Positions 1 to 11,600 of a stretch of DNA of 23,260 nt are shown here, piece by piece. The translations under genes were made by a program, and so were the position numbers. The stretch comes from Cercozoa sp. M6MM (lineage: Eukaryota; Endomyxa: Ascetosporea): the NCBI GenBank assembly GCA_040357565.1, contig JBDODJ010000173.1, one strand, 5' to 3'. Within the stretch, counting starts at the first letter, position 1. The number at the start of each line of letters is the position of its first letter. The notes beneath the pieces were generated by a model. It had not been told where the DNA came from. It ran no database searches and saw nothing but the letters and a program-made list of their open reading frames with translations.

Positions 1-4
1 GCAC

Positions 5-1603
<1,599 letters not shown>

Positions 1604-4576
1604 TTACGCGAACTCGACGTGATCGCGCCATTGCGACTCAAAGAAATCGCGCAACTTGTTGTCGTCGTTGCTAGCACTGGCCAGTTTGGCCACGGCGCGC
1701 GCACGCAGCACCTGCACCGAGCGGCCGCAGCGTCGCTCGAGTTGCGCGAACAGCACAAAGCATCGCACCAGATCGTGCGGCGCGTCGCCTCCGAAATCAC
1801 CGTCGGCCACGCACAGCTCACACAGACGACGCATGTGCGCGCGTATCTCTTCGCCATCGCCCTGAGCAGCCACGACACGCAGGGCCGTCTCCAGAAGATG
1901 TGCACTGCGCGGTCGTGACTCGAGCGCGCACAGGGTGGCCTGCTTCAAGAGCTCGCGGGACACGCTGCTCTGTGCCGCCAGCACACGCAGTACACTCTCC
2001 TGTGCAACACAAAAGGCAGATGCACGTTAAAAAACAAAGAACAAAAACCAAAAAATAAAAGGAAAAAAGGACGAATAAATGGAAATCCAAGTCATTGCAA
2101 AAAAGGACGAATAAAAATGGAAATCCAAGTTGCGCTCAGAGTGAGCTGAGTTGTGGATTATCTTCAGGATGATCAGAAGACCGTACACGTTTGCTCTTCA
2201 CCGCACATCGATCTAACACAGTAGCAACACGCAGCGCATGTTTGACAATTTGTCAATTTTTTGCGCGCCACGTCATGGGCCAAAATAATTTGCAACAGCA
2301 CGCAAAAACAACCTAAACCAAAATTTGGTGTTAGCTAAACCCTCCAAATGTACAAACCCTTCAAACCCTTCCGCGCGCGATCGTTTTGTGTGTGTGTGAT
2401 TTTAACGAGATTTTTAGGGCATACCTTAAAGTCACCGCAGTGCAGGGCAGTGTCCTCCCGCAATGCGACCTCACGCATCAAGGCCAATACGCGCTGCTCC
2501 AGCCTTGTGCGGCACTTGCGCAATCGTTTTTGCACCTTGGCATCCTGCAGGCACAGTTGAGTACCACACTGACCTCACGAACTGATGCGTGACGTACCTG
2601 CGCAAGGTGCAGCCGGCGCGTGACACGCAGCAGCTGACTGAGAATGATCTGTAGCAGCGCGTGGAACAAGCGCACTGCAGCCGGGCCGCGCACTCCGCGT
2701 GTACGACGACGCAGTTCCCTCAGCGCCTGCACACACAGGCACATCACGAAGCAAGCTAGCACAAGGTGCAGGTGCAGGGGGAGGGCGACCTCATCGTCAC
2801 TGTCGTTGTTGAGGTCGGTGCAGTTGACATCAACTTCCACGTCGACAGGCGACTCGGAGCGCAGCATCGACACGAGCTGCAGCACGAGACCGACGGCGGT
2901 GTCGCTGCTGGTGTCCGTCAGTGCCGCCAGTGCTCGTCGCAGCACATCGCGTGCCTCTTCGGCCTGTCCCGTCTGCCAAACAAGCACACACAAATACACA
3001 TACACAAGTATATCATCACTCTCAAACACACAGAATGCGGCATGTGATACGATCTGGAGGAAGGAGGCAAACGCGCCGACAGTCTCAAGCTTGAGTGTCT
3101 GCTGCTGGGACACGGCAGTGAGCGCCTTGATGGCCACCTGCAGCAAGAAGGCGGCCTCCTCGTTGTCCGTGCCTTCGCTGTGCCCGGATTGCTCCAGCAG
3201 GTCGAGTCGCTCGCGCACGAAGCGCGCCAACGAGTCGATGAGCGGCACCAGGTCGTCGAACACGGCCAATGCCGCCGCGCTGCCGTGCCGCTGCGCCAGG
3301 TCGTGCGCGCGCGCCACCACCACCACCGGGTGTCGAGGGTACGTCTCCAGCACGTGCTTCCACATGGCTTTGCGCAGACCGTCAAAGTTGCTGTCCTCTG
3401 GCACCAGTTTCTGCAGCACAAACCCTCGGTTGCAAGCACAACCAGCTAGCTCAAATGTTACTACTATACCAACAACTCGACGTGCAACTTGGCCTTTTGG
3501 TCGCTATCGGACAGATCCAGCGCGGCCTTCTTGAAGACCGAGAGTGCTACAACACCTCGCTCTAGTAGCTGCTGCTTCGTGTCAACGACCTTGCGTTTCT
3601 TGGGCGCCGGCTCCGCGCTGTCTTCCTGCGCACTCACAATGAGCTCGTCCTTGGCAGCGTCGTCGATCTCGTCATCGCCGTCGTCGTCGCCTTGCAGCAC
3701 CACACGACGCAGACGCAGTTTCTGCGCGAACGCGAGTTCCAACTGCAGCAGCGCCTTCCACAGCAGCGGCTCTGTCGGCGAGATTCGCAGTGCGCGCATC
3801 AGCAGCTTGCGCGCCGCTGACACGCGACCCTCGTGGTCGAACTCGTGTGCTGCCGAGCGGATCCACAACTCCGGATCACGCGGGTGCAGTGCCAGCGCAC
3901 GTGCCAGCACCTGTGCAGTCAGCACTTTATCGTGTACACTGTGTGCAAGGAGGCAAGGTTAGCGGTACCTGCGAGGCCTTGCTGCGCGCCTTGCGCTGAA
4001 CAAGGAAGTCCGAGTACATGAGCCACAGTCGCGGCTGACCACTGCAGTACAGAGTATTATGCAACTATGGTGCGGCAAGTGTTTTGGTACCTATGTTTGG
4101 CCACAAGACGCTCAAAAATCAGCGTCACCTGTGCATCAACAAGGCCGAGTACACTCGTTATTTACACATCAGACACCTCGAGTTGAGACACACCTGACGC
4201 TGACACATGCGATCACTCATAAGAGGACGCTGCACGTGCTGTCGCTTTTTGCGCAACTTGCGCAGCGCTTCGAGCGTCTAAAGATTACACATATATTCAT
4301 ACAGGACAACAGCAAAAGATGTGCGTACCTGCTCATACTCAATGTAGCGAAGGAACATTTGGACTGGCACGTCCACTCGCTTCAGCGCGTACTCGTGCTT
4401 CTTGCGCTGCAGAACAATGACATAGTGGATACACGGATACACGGGAAATGCTTTGGGTATTGACGTACCTCTAGCGTGATCTGGCGCACCTCCTCGGTTG
4501 TGAACAAGCCATTGTCGATGAGGTCTTCCAGATACGGGAGGGTGTCCTCGATTAACTTCTGGATCTGTTCCGCCAT
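1604..4576 (-). CDS. UTP6: UTP6-like U3 snoRNA-associated protein (SSU processome, HAT repeats)
   Basis: Probable UTP6, a nucleolar HAT-repeat subunit of the SSU processome that works with U3 snoRNA in 18S pre-rRNA processing. Exons on the minus strand are 4576-4469, 4406-4329, 4277-4194, 4128-4091, 4041-3969, 3910-3470, 3410-3051, 2972-2598, 2544-2425 and 1999-1604. They join in phase to 690 codons plus stop; human UTP6 is about 597. The N-terminus (MAEQIQKLIEDTLPYLEDLI, then GLF and a YIEYEQ helix) matches the family. HAT-type helices follow, for example PRLWLMYSDF (about 104-113) and PELWIRSAAHEFD (about 138-150). Residues about 195-225 are acidic and followed by PKKRKV, a classical nuclear import signal. 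The start is the first ATG of the open frame and lies 332 bp from a divergent gene. Exon 8 may contain a further 63-nt intron. The family call is firm at the N-terminus; the C-terminal third is recognised only as helical repeats. Confidence 0.85.
2063..2130. repeat. Two-copy 30-32 bp tandem repeat in the last UTP6 intron
   Basis: Copies at 2063-2092 and 2099-2130 differ only by two extra A residues and are separated by 6 bp. The core is AAAAAAGGACGAATAAA followed by TGGAAATCCAAGT. They sit in the 425-nt final intron (2000-2424), the longest intron of the gene and strongly AT-rich compared with the 57-80 nt introns around it. Confidence 0.9.
2727..2789 (-). other. Possible in-frame intron inside UTP6 exon 8
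   Basis: The 63 nt begin GTCGCC and end TGTGTGTGCAG, have no in-frame stop, and lie phase 0 inside exon 8. If kept they add an out-of-character hydrophobic stretch (LPLHLHLVLACFVMCLCVQ). If removed the acidic NDSDDE joins directly to ALRELRRR. The length fits the gene's other introns, but the donor is weak. Confidence 0.4.
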
Positions 4577-4908
4577 CGCACAAGACCTTTATTGCGTTCA
4601 GCTCCGCACCGCTGCACACCACAGCGCGCCTCACGGAGCAAAGCATGGTTTCTTTTAAATATTCCGCGCGCTCCAGGTTTTCATAAAATACATTTTTGGC
4701 GTTGCAGGCACTATAACATTTGTCTTTGTCTGATTTATTTTGTGCCTGCACCCATAATTTTAGACCTATCATACATAGTCGGTTTTTTGGGGGTCTTTTG
4801 ACCCGATGACCTCCCGCCTGGAGTGACCTTCCCTGTGCTCAAAAGACGCTCTTACAGGCAGAAAAGCTATAGGAACGCTCCAAGTTAGTTAACGAACGAG
4901 TGGCTGGC
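4577..4908. promoter_or_regulatory. Divergent intergenic region between UTP6 and the coiled-coil gene
   Basis: These 332 bp separate two start codons that point away from each other, so the region must hold both 5' untranslated regions and both promoters. The middle (about 4660-4800) is AT-rich, ending in a TCGGTTTTTTGGGGG run. No TATA box or known motif can be assigned with confidence. Confidence 0.5.
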
Positions 4909-5769
4909 ATGGGGTCGACGTTCTCATGCGTGCAGGAGCAGAAGCCAGCGCGCGGACTCTCGGAAAGCGAGAAGCTGCGACGCGCACATCGCGAGGAGCT
5001 CTGGCTCAGCAACTCGCTAAAAGAAAGACGCGAGATTCTGCACGAGACACGCGGCGTGCTCGAAGATTTCAGTAGTGGTCAGCAGCAATGGGACAGCGCG
5101 TTACAACTGTTGAATCAGCTGCGCGACACTGTGCGCACCATCGAGCGCTTTGACGAGCACGAATGTGAAAGTACGCCGCACTCGCAGCTGCGCGCACAGA
5201 TCGCAGAATCTGATGAGCGAATTCGCTTGTCGTCGTCAACGCTTGCAGACCTCACTCAGGAACTCAATCGACTGCGTCCGTACCCAAGTCTCACCGAGAG
5301 CAGCCGAAATGAGCTGAAACAAATGCACGACAGCTTGCGAAGCGACGCAACCAAACTCGGAGAGTGCCGGCAAGCGATGCACAAGCTACTGGTGCGAAAG
5401 CGCGAACTTGAAACTGCCGCCAGTGCTGTCAACGATCAAATGCAGGCAGAAATTGAGCGAGGCGAGCAGCTTGACACGGAGTACCGGGACCTTGCGGAGC
5501 AAGAAGAGCAAATGCCGTCGCGACTCGAGCAAGCGCGCATGCAGCATCGCATTGCGCTCGCCAACCTGAAGAAGAGCGAGAAACAAACTTCGCGCTTGCG
5601 TCGCATGGAGGATCAACTTCGTCGCCGCGGTCTGTGGCGCCCTGCGCGCTCAGGCACACGTCCAAGTAGCCCGTACTCTGTGGCTCCGGGTCCCTCACTC
5701 AATCTCGCTGCTTGGTACAAAACCAGGGTTATTGGACAATGGGGAACTTGGCAGATGTTCGTTCGCTAA
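4909..5769 (+). CDS. Coiled-coil protein with N-terminal acylation signal
   Basis: Single open exon, 286 residues if read to 5769. I do not recognise the family. The ATG at 4909 gives MGSTFSCVQEQKP: Gly2, Ser6 and Cys7 fit the N-myristoylation pattern MGxxxS with an adjacent palmitoylatable Cys, so membrane attachment is inferred. Residues about 15-240 are highly charged and rich in Glu, Arg, Gln and Leu with heptad-like spacing, predicting long coiled coils. The tail (about 245-265) is Arg/Ser/Pro-rich. No enzymatic motif is visible. A possible intron near the end (5715-5781, GTACAA to CTAACAGATCGCGCAG) would replace the last 17 or so residues with Trp-Met-His-stop, so the C-terminus is uncertain. 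The gene is divergent from UTP6 and convergent with the FKBP gene. Confidence 0.7.
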   Translation: MGSTFSCVQEQKPARGLSESEKLRRAHREELWLSNSLKERREILHETRGVLEDFSSGQQQWDSALQLLNQLRDTVRTIERFDEHECESTPHSQLRAQIAESDERIRLSSSTLADLTQELNRLRPYPSLTESSRNELKQMHDSLRSDATKLGECRQAMHKLLVRKRELETAASAVNDQMQAEIERGEQLDTEYRDLAEQEEQMPSRLEQARMQHRIALANLKKSEKQTSRLRRMEDQLRRRGLWRPARSGTRPSSPYSVAPGPSLNLAAWYKTRVIGQWGTWQMFVR

Positions 5770-6296
5770 CAGATCGCGCAGGATGCACTGAATCAACACT
5801 ATCATACCCAATCACTCCTGGGCTAGACGGACGCCGTCGAAATTTCGTTTTCCGGCGGAGTCCTGTAGCTAGTAGTCGATTTACCGTTGACACTTTCAGT
5901 TGTGAGTTTAGTCTACGAAGAAACCAAGGATGTAGTCGCCGCCCGCTCATGACACTGTACAGTAAGTTTACTCCATCAGGCCATCCGCGACGGACTCCCA
6001 TGTTATTGTATGGCTCTGGCTTGGTACAGATGGCGGGCTTGGATAGGAGACGAAATCCGACGTTATATGTAGGCACCGCCCACCGTGTCCTAACGTAATT
6101 GATAGACAAGCACAAACTCCAAACAGGAAGGAAAAACCTGAAGCACGTAACGTAAACTCAACTGGTTACCGCCCGTTCGTTTCGAATTTTACTATAGTGC
6201 GCCTAGTGCGCGCAGGCTATGCTGCCAGGCTGGACAAAATTAAACGAGACTAACTCAGGCACGTATACAGACTAGAAAGCGTCCGCGGCGGTCGGG
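5770..6296. other. Convergent intergenic region
   Basis: These 527 bp lie between the 3' ends of the coiled-coil gene and the FKBP gene. Both strands are open over about 5712-6115, but those frames start at non-ATG codons and have no recognisable content. I see only probable 3' untranslated sequence. Confidence 0.5.
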
Positions 6297-7877
6297 TTAC
6301 AGCTCATCACGCGCCCGTCGCATGATCTTGCGGAGACGCGCAGCCTCCTTCTGATCGTACTTGGCCTTTGCAGCCTCGCAGGTCTGCAACACCTTCTGCG
6401 CGAGCGCGTGCTGTGTTCCACACAGAGAAGGTCACGAGTCTCAGGGGAGAGCAATTTCAGAGAGAGCAAGTGGGGTACAGCAGGGTCGTCCTGGTGCGTC
6501 GCCGCGACCCGGGCAGCGTCGATGGCATCTGCGTACTCCTGCAATGCATATGCTGGGATAACACGCACTTCAGGTAGTTATGAGCGAGCGTAGAAGTAGG
6601 TGCCTTCACTGCAAGCAGAGCGCGTGCCTTCCACAGGAGCGCCTTGACGTGGTCGTCCTTGCTCTTGAGTGCCTCCACTGCGCACAGGGTCAGGAGGATC
6701 ACCAGGGGTGACAGGACGGAAAGAGGATCCCACCAGCCGAGTCACGAGCCTGCTTGAACTCCTGTCGCTTGTAGTGCGCCATGGCCATGTTGGTGTACAC
6801 CTGGCACAGCAACAGGCGCGCCTCGGCATCCTCCACCTTGTCGGCGTCGTATTTGAACGGTTCCACCGCTATGTCCATACAAGTGCCAAGTGTGTACTCC
6901 ATGTGCACGAACCAGTACACACCAGTACACACGCGTACCTTGGACATACTTGTCGAGAGCACGGCCCAGATTGCCGGCCTTGAGCAACTCGTTTCCGGCC
7001 GCCTTGCGGTTCTGCACGCGCTCCAGTTTCTCCTCGTGCGACATGTCCTGTCCAGAAGATCGATCCACAGGGTACCACAGGGAGGATGAGGGGGGCGTAC
7101 CCAAGTCTTCTTGGCCGGCACGAGCTCCTTCAGCGTGAGTCTGTACTGCACGGCCTCCTCCTGCGTATCCTCTACAGGAGGGGGTAAAAGGGTAACGGTT
7201 AAGGGAAGAAAAGGTACCGCACACGACGCCCTCGGTTTCGTGGGTGTACTGCGAAGGCACCTTAATCACGATACGCGAGGTTTCGCCCTAGGCAAAAAAG
7301 AGGTAAGCTAGGCAGACGGGGGGGGGGGGGCCAAAGGAGCCTACCTGCTTCATCTCGCGCACAGCCTCGCGAATGCCCTTGATGACGTGCTCGGCGTCGT
7401 CCAGCAGCGGCAGGTGCAGCGTCTGCGTTTCACCCTGCTGCGGCGTGAGTTGCGTCACCTCAAGCGTCACTTCGTCTAAAGGCAGGGAGGATGGGAGGGG
7501 TGAGGGTCAAGATGGAGCTGGTACAGAGACCCGAGGCCTACCAAGCAGTTCGGGCGTATCGTAGCCAGAGCCTTCCATTTCGATCTCGCGCTGCACGGCG
7601 CCGTCCGAGGTCACCTTCTTCAGCGACGTCCAGCTCAGCAGTTCCACCTACACACACACACACACACATATATACCTATACACACACACACATATACCTA
7701 TACATATAGATATATGTACTACCTCAAACTTGAGCGTGGCGCCGGCCGGAATCTTGCCCTGCGCGCGGTCTCCGTAGGCGTAGTCGGCACGGCAGGTGAG
7801 CACGCACTTCTCGCCCTTCTTCATCGTGGCCACACCGAGGTCCCAGCCCTGTGTCGACTCAAACGTGGTACAGTCTC

Positions 7878-7922
<45 letters not shown>

Positions 7923-8103
7923 GCACACACACACACGCACACATGGTCTTGTCTTGTCGAGGGACCTTGATCACTTGACCCTTGCCCAGCGCAAACGAGA
8001 ACGGCGAGTTGCGGTCGCGCGACGAGTCGAACTTGGTGCCGTCCAGCAGCGTGCCCACGTAGTGCACGCTCACATCGGCTGCACCGAACGGACATGACAC
8101 ACT

Positions 8104-8151
<48 letters not shown>

Positions 8152-8161
8152 NNNNNNNNNN

Positions 8162-8211
<50 letters not shown>

Positions 8212-8321
8212 ATAAAGGAGAGACAGCACATACCACCAGTGTTGGGCGTGGCCTCGCCGACGCCCTCGACAAGGATCTCCTTGGTAACACCGCCGTCGCT
8301 CGTGATCTCGAGGATGCTCAT
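6297..8321 (-). CDS. FKBP-type peptidyl-prolyl isomerase with C-terminal TPR domain
   Basis: Large immunophilin of the FKBP51/52 or plant ROF type: prolyl isomerase and probable cytosolic Hsp90 co-chaperone. Exons: 8321-8234, 8078-7966, 7848-7723, 7647-7542, 7475-7345, 7287-7218, 7171-7101, 7047-6939, 6868-6734, 6677-6610, 6538-6479 and 6410-6297, giving 396 residues with all phases matching. Residues about 26-115 are an FKBP domain with its pocket intact (Tyr36, Phe46, Asp47, Val65, Ile66, Trp69, Tyr92). About 120-230 is a second, degenerate FKBP domain lacking those residues. About 238-375 are TPR helices ([20 protein letters not shown], then [14 protein letters not shown]), followed by a basic helix. 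Lys and Asn of the Hsp90 carboxylate clamp are visible in TPR1. Exon 2 uses an unusual donor, GTCCCT. The exon 10/11 junction shortens TPR3 by 2-3 residues and is the least sure. The last residues are RDEL, but there is no signal peptide. Introns 1-3 hold CA repeats, one with a 10-N gap. Confidence 0.92.
7318..7330 (-). repeat. C13 run in FKBP intron 5 (sense strand)
   Basis: Thirteen G on the plus strand, hence C13 in the transcript, inside the intron 7288-7344 and about 14 nt after its donor. Two introns of the ubiquitin hydrolase gene carry similar runs. Confidence 0.95.
7651..7717. repeat. CA/TA-rich microsatellite in FKBP intron 3
   Basis: CACACA blocks are interspersed with TATACCTATA units. 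In the sense of the gene this is a TG/TA-rich tract that fills the intron 7648-7722 almost completely up to the acceptor. Confidence 0.9.
7879..7942. repeat. (AC)n microsatellite in FKBP intron 2
   Basis: About twenty AC units are followed by a mixed AC/GC tail. In the gene's sense it is (TG)n, in the intron 7849-7965 between the weak donor GTCCCT and the acceptor CGACACAG. Confidence 0.95.
8105..8212. repeat. (CA)n microsatellite with a 10-N gap in FKBP intron 1
   Basis: A CA tract is interrupted by ten N at 8152-8161, so the true repeat length is unknown. It is (TG)n in the sense of the gene and occupies most of the intron 8079-8233. Confidence 0.95.
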
Positions 8322-8643
8322 CTGTGCAAGCAGTCCGCGTTTTCTAACCTGCGACTTAAAACAGGACTGTCGAGACTACCAGACCGGTCGGTACAGTAGA
8401 TTTCAGAATGCGCACACTGCTGAGCTCCGTCAAGTCGCTTAGTTTTGCTGCAGCGAAACTTCGCTGGTTTTCTAAAGGCTGTATCCTGTCTTTTATGATA
8501 TACGGCAGTGTGCCTGCAAGTGCTTTTGCAATTTTGTCGGTAGTTTAGTGCACGAAATTCTAATTCTACGTGTTCCTGCTTTATCTACGCGATTTGTCCA
8601 AATAATCTCACAAAGGTGATCGGATGCTCGACATGGGCACTCT
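8322..8643. other. Spacer between chitin synthase 3' end and FKBP start
   Basis: These 322 bp lie between two minus-strand genes in tandem. The region must carry the 3' untranslated end of the chitin synthase and the FKBP promoter. The FKBP ATG is directly preceded by GCACAG, so a 5' untranslated intron is possible. No specific element was identified. Confidence 0.5.
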
Positions 8644-11600
8644 TTAATCGTAGTCGCGCGCTGCTGCCAGTTGTCTTGTCTTGTTGTGGTCTGCCTCAAA
8701 CACGCTTTGCACGAGCGTCATGCGGCGACGTACCTTGTTGCTTGTCCGACGCTGAAGCTCTCGCACAGCCTCAGGAAGACCAGAGTCGTAGTCGTCGTCG
8801 TCATCGCTTGAGCTTTCCTGCTGCGCTGCAGACTTGAAAGCGTTGACTCTCCTGCGTGAAGATGCAGCAACTGGAGTGACGACGTTGGGTGCCACTTTAC
8901 TCGGTCGGTGGAAGCGCCGGAAAACTGAAGCAATGCGCGACTGCTTTCGTGCTGAAAAAGAAAATCTGCGGTCGTCAAAAGCACATGCATGAGTCAGAGG
9001 GAGTACTACGTGCGTTGTGGCCTCGCACGCGCGAGTGACGATTGAGAAACCGTGCTTTGGCGCTCTTTGGCGCCGGTGGTTCCTGCTGCTTCTTTTGCTT
9101 GCGTCGCTGCTGCCGTCTATCGTGGCGACGACGCAGAGCATGTGCGCGGCGTGCCTGCTCTTCCGTCTTGCCGGAGGTGATGGCTACTGAGGCCAAGTGC
9201 AGCTGATTCGACACGTGCAGTGCCGTCTTCTGTGTAGATTCACAAGCAAGTATGTGCCTGACAAAAAGTAGTCTGACAGAGAGACAAACTGAGGGTGGGT
9301 ACGAGGTGAGCTCGAAGGGTTCCGTGCCGTCCCAGACGTAGCTGATACACCCACGAAAACAGCGATAGAAAGGTCGGTAGCGATGCCACCAACGAGGGCA
9401 GCAGCACCACGTACAGTACCACCTGTATTTGTGCACAGACATACAGACAGTACTTCGTTCTTCCGAATAGCACATAAACAAGGTCATAGTAGCTAGCAGA
9501 GCTACCTTTTGAGGTGAGAATATCCACGCCAAATACAGCGAACCGCCGCTGCAGATCAAAATGAAGCCAATCACCAGAAGCCACTTTTGCAACGCGAGCT
9601 TTTGCTTGAGTCGCCTTTGCTTCGATTCAGACGACGAAGTCTGCGACTTTGTGCCTGAGAGCAGTATCGTCATTAAATACCAAACAGGCCCAAATGTACG
9701 AGGCGTTCGCGTACCCCAGCTGAGATCATCGAGCCGCGAGACGGCGTAGTTCGTGTTCACAATGGTCCAGCCTTGCATCACGATGAAGCGGTAGAAGATC
9801 GACTTGAGCTATGGTCACATAGCACCATAAGACGAAAGTGGTACAACTCAGATACGTATACCGACAGAGAGAGAAGCGAAGAGTCGGGCAAATTGCCGCT
9901 GGCTCGCACCACAAGCACCGGGGATGCAGCGTTGGCCACGAAGAAGGGCATGATGATCGCCGCCATGTGCCAGGACTGTAGTGACCCGACGATAGTCTTG
10001 TTCGGCGGCCACAGTGTTGAAAATGACAGTATCATCACCAGCAAGGACTCAAAGGAGAAGACGATCCACGTCCAGCGGTGTAGTCGCTGTACTCCTGGCC
10101 GCTTGACGTCGCACAGCACTCCGAGTAGTACCGATGCGATCCATGTCACTGTAGATGATGTAACAAGGAGAGTTGCGACAACAAGATATTGAGGAAAAGA
10201 GAGTGTACAGTGCGAAAGAACAACGACTACAAAAGCTATCCACGAGTACGCTGACATAGCGGAATCCGAGGCCAGCTCGCCTTGCCATTCGTCCACTGAA
10301 AACACGAAACCGAGCGTGTTCTTGAGTGTTACGTTCTCGACCTCGTCGTTGTGCGGGTTGCTAAACCACAGAGCGAGACCGGGCGCCACGATGCCGTCCA
10401 TCATGCATAGCATCACGAAAGGCGACAGCAGTGCCATTAAGATTACCAGGTTGCTTTGCAGCAGCACCGACGTCATCAACAGTCGCCGGTGCAGTGGTTG
10501 CCGGCTACCCCACCAGAGCCACGAGATCCGACGCAACGACCAGAACATTGCAGCCACGGAACCGTTGGTCCATCGTCTGCACTCAATACCTTCCATAGCT
10601 TCAACCATCACACGGGTGTAGGAATAATATTGGGATAACGTGTTGCACCTTCTTTGTCGAAGAAAGACTGCCAGGGAAGACGGAACATCGGTGAAGGCGT
10701 GTGCGTGTGCCTACTTGTTTACAGGGAGTACAGTAGTGAACGATGTAAATGCCTTGTGGTTCTACCAAAAAAGCGCAGTGGTTGCTCCTTTCGGCCTGGC
10801 AGATCACTGTTTGCGGTAACAGTCGGTCCTCGGCGAGTGCTAGGGTGCGAGCCCACATGGTCGGTCGGCAAGCAGCCAGGGAGTAGAAAATTTCGAGAGG
10901 CCGTCTCTCGCCGGGTGCTACTTCCACGTCGAGAGGCACCCGTCCGTACACGTCGTCATGCAGGTCGTCGCCGTACACTTCGTCCTTTCCCGTAAAGGTA
11001 CTGGAGATAATACGACTACGAGAGACATCCTTTCCGTTGGGTAGTAGGTAGTGCTGCACGGCCGAGACGCTGTCGGGCAATTCGACTAAAACGTTGTGTG
11101 TTGGTATACTCTGCAACCAATGATATCATATGCGAGATGCAACGATGCGCCTGGGATGGTTTACCCGCATACACTCGTGGTGCATGGTACCAATAGGGTG
11201 CGATATCTACCGTCCAAGTCAGAACCCTGTCTTCCAACGACAAGGAGATTCCTACCACCTCTTCGGATTTTCTTGACGTCATCAAGAGCGACAAGAGAAT
11301 CGTCCGCCAAACATGTTTGGAGCACGGGTACTTCGAGCTTGCGTGGTAGAGTTTCCGGCAGAGACGGGCTGCTTTCCGGATCCGTGGAGCTCTGTTGCAG
11401 TACTTTTACTATGTCAAGCTAGAGAAGACCCCTCAACACTCATGTTTACCTCTGACGAAGATTCACGATTCGTTAAAAACGAGCCCATTTCGCCGACTGA
11501 ACTTTGGTTGAACCCTGCTGCTGGCTTCTGCAAAAAAACGGGAGTTCGAGGCACCGACTGCGGCGTGGCCAAACGCTGCGCTCCCACCCACTGCATGTTC

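Noticed and set aside
2644-3534. 296-residue plus-strand frame over UTP6
   Set aside because: It is the antisense shadow of GC-rich UTP6 exons 7 and 8, which have clear HAT content and splice sites.
4900-4908. Upstream GTG start for the coiled-coil gene
   Set aside because: GTG is not a normal eukaryotic start; the ATG at 4909 gives a recognised acylation motif.
5712-6115. Overlapping frames on both strands in the convergent spacer
   Set aside because: Both begin at non-ATG codons and neither resembles any family; probably 3' untranslated sequence.
6297-6308. RDEL C-terminus of the FKBP as an ER retention signal
   Set aside because: The protein has no signal peptide and has the layout of a cytosolic or nuclear FKBP-TPR; the ending fits the basic helix by chance.
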